In this document: one piece after another, positions 61,301-64,000 of the stretch | How positions within the stretch are numbered: the stretch's first letter is position 1 | Layout: the number at the start of each line of letters is the position of its first letter | DNA from: Xiphophorus maculatus | Taxonomy: Eukaryota > Chordata > Actinopteri > Cyprinodontiformes > Poeciliidae | Direction: 5' to 3' | DNA length: 64,000 bases | Assembly (NCBI RefSeq): GCF_002775205.1 | Contig: NC_036456.1 | Span: 20,671,968 to 20,735,967, forward strand | Program-made: the position numbers and the translations under genes | The notes under the pieces: model-generated | Told to the model about the DNA's origin: nothing | What the model saw: only the letters and a program-made list of their open reading frames with translations | Databases searched by the model: none

Positions 61301-63496
61301 TAGGACAGCTCTAAGGGCCCCTGACCACAGGGGGTCCTCCACTATTTTGTTTATTTTTATTTATTTCAAAAAGAAATAGAGAGAGAAAAAGGTAAAAGTG
61401 TTCATTTATAACCCAGTTTTTCTCTGAGAGGTGGGTAGACTGAGTGAGATTATCACCATTTAGCATAGTTAGCTTAGCTACAGGCTGTTTGCCTCCATTT
61501 CACTGACATTTAATGAATTAAGGAAAGAAATTATAACATATTCATATATTTAACTTGAACCTTTTACCTCTTAACACCAGGTGAGTCAGTCAGCAGCAGC
61601 TCTGACCTCCTGACCTGTTTTAATTAACAATTAAAACTGCAGTATGTAACTTGTTTTTCCACCATTAGCACATTTAGCAGTGAGTGAATGAGGATGATTG
61701 ACAGCACTAAGACCCTCCTCCTGGTTCTGATAGGTTGTTTTGGTCGGAACGTTGCTTTACTTTAGCAGTAGCAGTTCAGGTGGAGGAGATTGTTTTCACA
61801 GATTATCTGACAGATTAATAAATATGGAGAAAACATATTTTTATTAAAGTTATAAACTGCAGCTTGAATAAAATGTAACTATATAACATTTTTAGAAGTC
61901 TGGATGTTTCATGTATATTTTGCATGTTGCCTCTGATTGTTGCTGGTGGGGAAACATTTCAGTACCTAAAACTAATAGAAGAAATGAAATCAACTTATTT
62001 ACAAACTGTATTTGGACTGTTGGAGGTAAAACTGTAAAATATTGAGCTAGTTATCAGTACTGGACCAAAGAAAGCAAGACTTTAAAACTGAGACACTTTT
62101 GATGAGTCAGATAGACTCAACAAACTTTAACAGCAGGTGCATGGGGCCCAATTTAGTTTTTTGTCATGGGGCCCAAGATTCCTGGCAACGCCCCTGATCA
62201 GGACATTAATTATTCAAGATTTAAAAAGAATCATTTTCAGTTCATCAGCCTGGTTTGGGTCAGATCTTCTCTAATAAGTTTAAATCTATCAGGTTGTTTA
62301 AGATCAAAGTACTTTGATGATCTGAAGCTTAAAGGTTGAGTCTTAATTTCTCATGTTTGAACAGAGGAAAGAAGAGCAGAGATGAGTGAAATGCAGAGAT
62401 GTCTCACTCTGCTCCCGGCCGCAGTGCTCTTCGTCGCTGCCGTCCTTGCAGTCGTCCTCGCCGTCGCAGCGGAAAGCCGAGGGAACGCACTGACCGTTCC
62501 TGCACTCCAGCAGGCCCTGGCTCCTACAGGCTGCGGACACAAACAGAACCAGAACCGGGTTTCTGCCGGGTGGAACCAGAACACCCCGACCCAGAACTCA
62601 TGTTTCTGACAGGAACTCACAGCAGTTGGTCTCATCACTTTTGTCCAGGCAGTCGTGGTCTCCGTCGCAGATCCAGTCCCTGGAGACGCAGCGTCCGTCC
62701 CCACAGCGGTGCTCCCGGGACAGGTCACACACTGAAACACACACACACAGAAACACACACACACAGAGAAACACACACACAGACACCCCAACACACAGAA
62801 ACACACACACACACCCCAACACACAGAGAAACACACACACACACCCCAACACACAGAAACACACACAGAAACACACACACACAGAAACACACACACACCC
62901 CAACACACAGAAACACACACACCAGTTACCACCAGGATCCAGCAGGCTGTTTTCTCCTGCTGCTTTCCCCTCTCTGGCCTCCAGGTGGCAGTCTGTCTGC
63001 TCTCTCCTCTCTGTTTCCTGGTTGGTTCAGGTTAAAGGTTAAAGGTTAAAGGTTTCCTCACCACAGTTCAGTTCGTCGCTCAGATCTCCACAGTCATCAT
63101 AACCATCGCAGACCAGAACCGGACTCAGGCAGCGGCCCGTGTTGCACCGAAACTCTTCATCAGGACATTCTGCAACAGAGACAGACCATCATCATCCTCA
63201 CAGTCTGACCCGGTCCAGATTCGGTTCAGATTATTTATTCTGGCCCTGATCCTCCACCGCGGCTCCGTCCAGCGGTTCTGACGGACCCGAAATTCCTGCA
63301 GCATGAAGGTAGGGGTCAGGGAGAGGTCAGGAGAGGCGTTCCCACGGCAACACGCTGATGTCACACACACAGGAAGCCCCACCCTGCTGTCAGCCAATCA
63401 ATTACCAGCACACACATCACCATGGCAACGGGCTGAAAACTTCCCGTGCTTTTTAAACAAGAGACAATCAGTGTGTGTGTGTGTGTCTGTGTTGGG

Positions 63497-63539
<43 letters not shown>

Positions 63540-63556
63540 TGTGCGTGTGTGTGTGT

Positions 63557-63643
<87 letters not shown>

Positions 63644-64000
63644 CTCACCGCAGTGTGTCTCGTCGCTCCAGTCGTCACAGTCGTTGTAACCGTTGCACAC
63701 CAGTTTCTGAGGGACACAAATTCCAGTCGCACACAGGAAGTTGTCCTTCCCGCCGCACACAGCTGCCGACCAATCAGAGAGCAGACAGACAGGTGATGTC
63801 ATGGTACCATGTGACGGTTTACCTGCAGCAGCAGCAGGTGTGGTCGTGACTCACAGGGTTTTCCCTTGACCTGACGGGGTGAGAAACAGGCAGGAGGCGT
63901 GAGGACGCTGGTTGCCACGGGCGACGGCGATGACGACGGCGATGAAGGCGATGAAGGTGATGAAGGTGACGAGACGTTCTTGTTGAACTGGGAGCATCGC
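52400..64000 (-). CDS. corin: corin, 3' part: pro-ANP convertase serine protease (partial)
   Basis: Type II membrane serine protease that activates natriuretic peptide precursors. Nineteen minus-strand exons in the window: 64000-63855 (partial), 63762-63649, 63169-63062, 62731-62621, 62530-62408, 60654-60553, 60325-60094, 60022-59880, 59800-59693, 59620-59507, 58677-58567, 58389-58266, 58201-58025, 56550-56501, 56433-56247, 56173-56011, 55940-55832, 52787-52654, 52585-52400. Phases agree; 846 aa visible. Order: end of frizzled 1 (RCSQFN), LDLR-A repeats 1-4 ([32 protein letters not shown]), an atypical Cys-rich fifth, frizzled 2 ([16 protein letters not shown] ... [19 protein letters not shown]), three more LDLR-A, SRCR, then trypsin domain. 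Activation site RKKR-ILGG; triad His in LTVAHC, Asp in VDYDIS, Ser in GDSGGP. The second SRCR exon start (58201) and the 50-base exon were chosen by phase and alignment. The cytoplasmic, membrane and most of frizzled 1 lie outside. Confidence 0.97.
53190..53402. repeat. 18-bp CAGTCAGAGAAAAACAAC array in a corin intron
   Basis: Units CAGTCAGAGAAAAA and CAACCAGAGAAAAA alternate for about 210 bases. Confidence 0.95.
53975..54415. repeat. TTTATAATG / TTTATAAATG array
   Basis: 9-11-bp words TTTATAATG, TTTATAAATG and TTTTATAATC for about 440 bases in a corin intron. Confidence 0.97.
54712..55057. repeat. 17-bp AGACTGAAACGTTTTGC array
   Basis: About 20 uniform copies with GC/AG variants at the end of the unit. 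Each copy carries a near-palindromic GAAACGTTTT core with one CpG. Confidence 0.97.
56935..57440. repeat. higher-order CTCTAGATCTACAA array
   Basis: 14-bp CTCTAGATCTACAA / CTCTAGATCAACAA units are combined with a 36-bp block (GATCGTTCCTCTTTAGGTCC AAAGAGCTCTACTA) into composite repeats; the block occurs about five times. It lies in the corin intron between the SRCR and protease exons. Confidence 0.93.
57753..57816. repeat. 16-bp inverted repeat resembling the 3' end of tRNA-Pro
   Basis: TCCCGGACAAGCCCCC (57753-57768) and its exact reverse complement (57801-57816) flank a 32-base loop. The arm resembles the 3' end of eukaryotic tRNA-Pro; the opposite strand resembles a tRNA-Pro primer-binding site. 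No LTR, gene or tRNA body was seen around it. Confidence 0.8.
58684..58806. repeat. CATAAAAACAACAAGTTATTC repeat
   Basis: About four copies of a 29-32-bp unit (CATAAAAACAACAAGTTATT + CTATAAACACATC) start 7 bases upstream of the acceptor of the corin exon 58677-58567. Confidence 0.92.
60664..61020. repeat. 15-bp GGAACCATCAGCAGG minisatellite in a corin intron
   Basis: About 24 copies of GGAACCATCAGCAGG/AGAAAG/GGAAGG variants. The array ends about 15 bases from the acceptor of the exon 60654-60553. Met-Val-Pro-Leu repeats on the minus strand are artefacts. Confidence 0.97.
61021..62340. other. corin intron 5 remainder, mostly unique
   Basis: AT-rich intronic sequence. The stretch 62135-62200 (GGGGCCCAAGATTCCTGGCA ACGCCCCTG) resembles the end of a common fish DNA element; the other end was not found clearly, though GGGCCCCTGACCACAGG near 61314 is a weak candidate. 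Confidence 0.35.
62733..62922. repeat. CACACAGAAACACACACACCCC repeat
   Basis: CA-rich minisatellite with 26-32-bp higher-order units, 2 bases upstream of the acceptor of the corin exon 62731-62621. Confidence 0.95.
63470..63642. repeat. (GT)n microsatellite in a corin intron
   Basis: About 170 bases of nearly pure GT with GGGT and GCGT interruptions. It runs right up to the donor of the corin exon 63762-63649, so the 5' splice site reads directly into CA/GT repeat. Confidence 0.97.

Noticed and set aside
62351-63849. Cys/Val- and Thr/His-rich frames
   Set aside because: Translations of CA/GT microsatellites beside real corin exons.

Overview
This window is vertebrate nuclear DNA, almost certainly from a ray-finned (teleost) fish. 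Genes are split into many short exons with GT-AG introns. The recognisable proteins are animal ones, the introns are compact, and the spaces hold fish-type SINE, LINE and hAT-like repeats plus an unusually heavy load of minisatellites. The introns and spacers are saturated with the word GGTTCTG / CAGAACC. No bacterial-type operons, CRISPR arrays or tRNA genes were seen.

Left part, plus strand: the 3' end of plod3 (collagen lysyl hydroxylase/glycosyltransferase, 1-1506), complete znhit1 (HIT zinc-finger subunit of the SRCAP complex, 3491-5458), a short four-exon gene I do not recognise (9260-10419), and complete srrt/ars2 (nuclear RNA-processing scaffold, 12248-20908). An AT-rich 5'-truncated LINE with an open reverse-transcriptase frame (about 14262-16141) sits inside an srrt intron.

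Right part, minus strand: a small six-finger C2H2 zinc-finger gene (23228-21750), a complete Fc-receptor-like immunoglobulin gene with four Ig domains (37073-26902), complete slc9b2/nha2 (Na+/H+ antiporter, 47721-39620), and the 3' 19 exons of corin (pro-atrial natriuretic peptide convertase, from the window end to 52400). For all these genes I joined exons by hand and checked that splice phases agree. The slc9b2 model gives 537 aa, the srrt model 833 aa, znhit1 156 aa and the Fc-receptor-like model 460 aa.

The left-hand genes match the human 7q22 neighbourhood, while slc9b2 and corin match human chromosome 4, so the window spans an arrangement not kept in human. The genes do not form one pathway; each is an ordinary host gene.

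The most unusual part is the repeat landscape. The roughly 5-kb intron 2 of the Fc-receptor-like gene contains at least four distinct tandem arrays, including a 1.4-kb array of a 9-bp GTTAGC/ATTAGC word that produces long spurious reading frames on both strands. Further arrays lie in znhit1, srrt, slc9b2 and corin introns, some directly against splice sites. A 16-bp-arm hairpin made of sequence resembling the 3' end of tRNA-Pro lies in a corin intron. I found no clear evidence of a wholly new biological system; the best candidates for follow-up are the unrecognised 173-aa gene, the Fc-receptor-like gene and the repeat-built splice sites.
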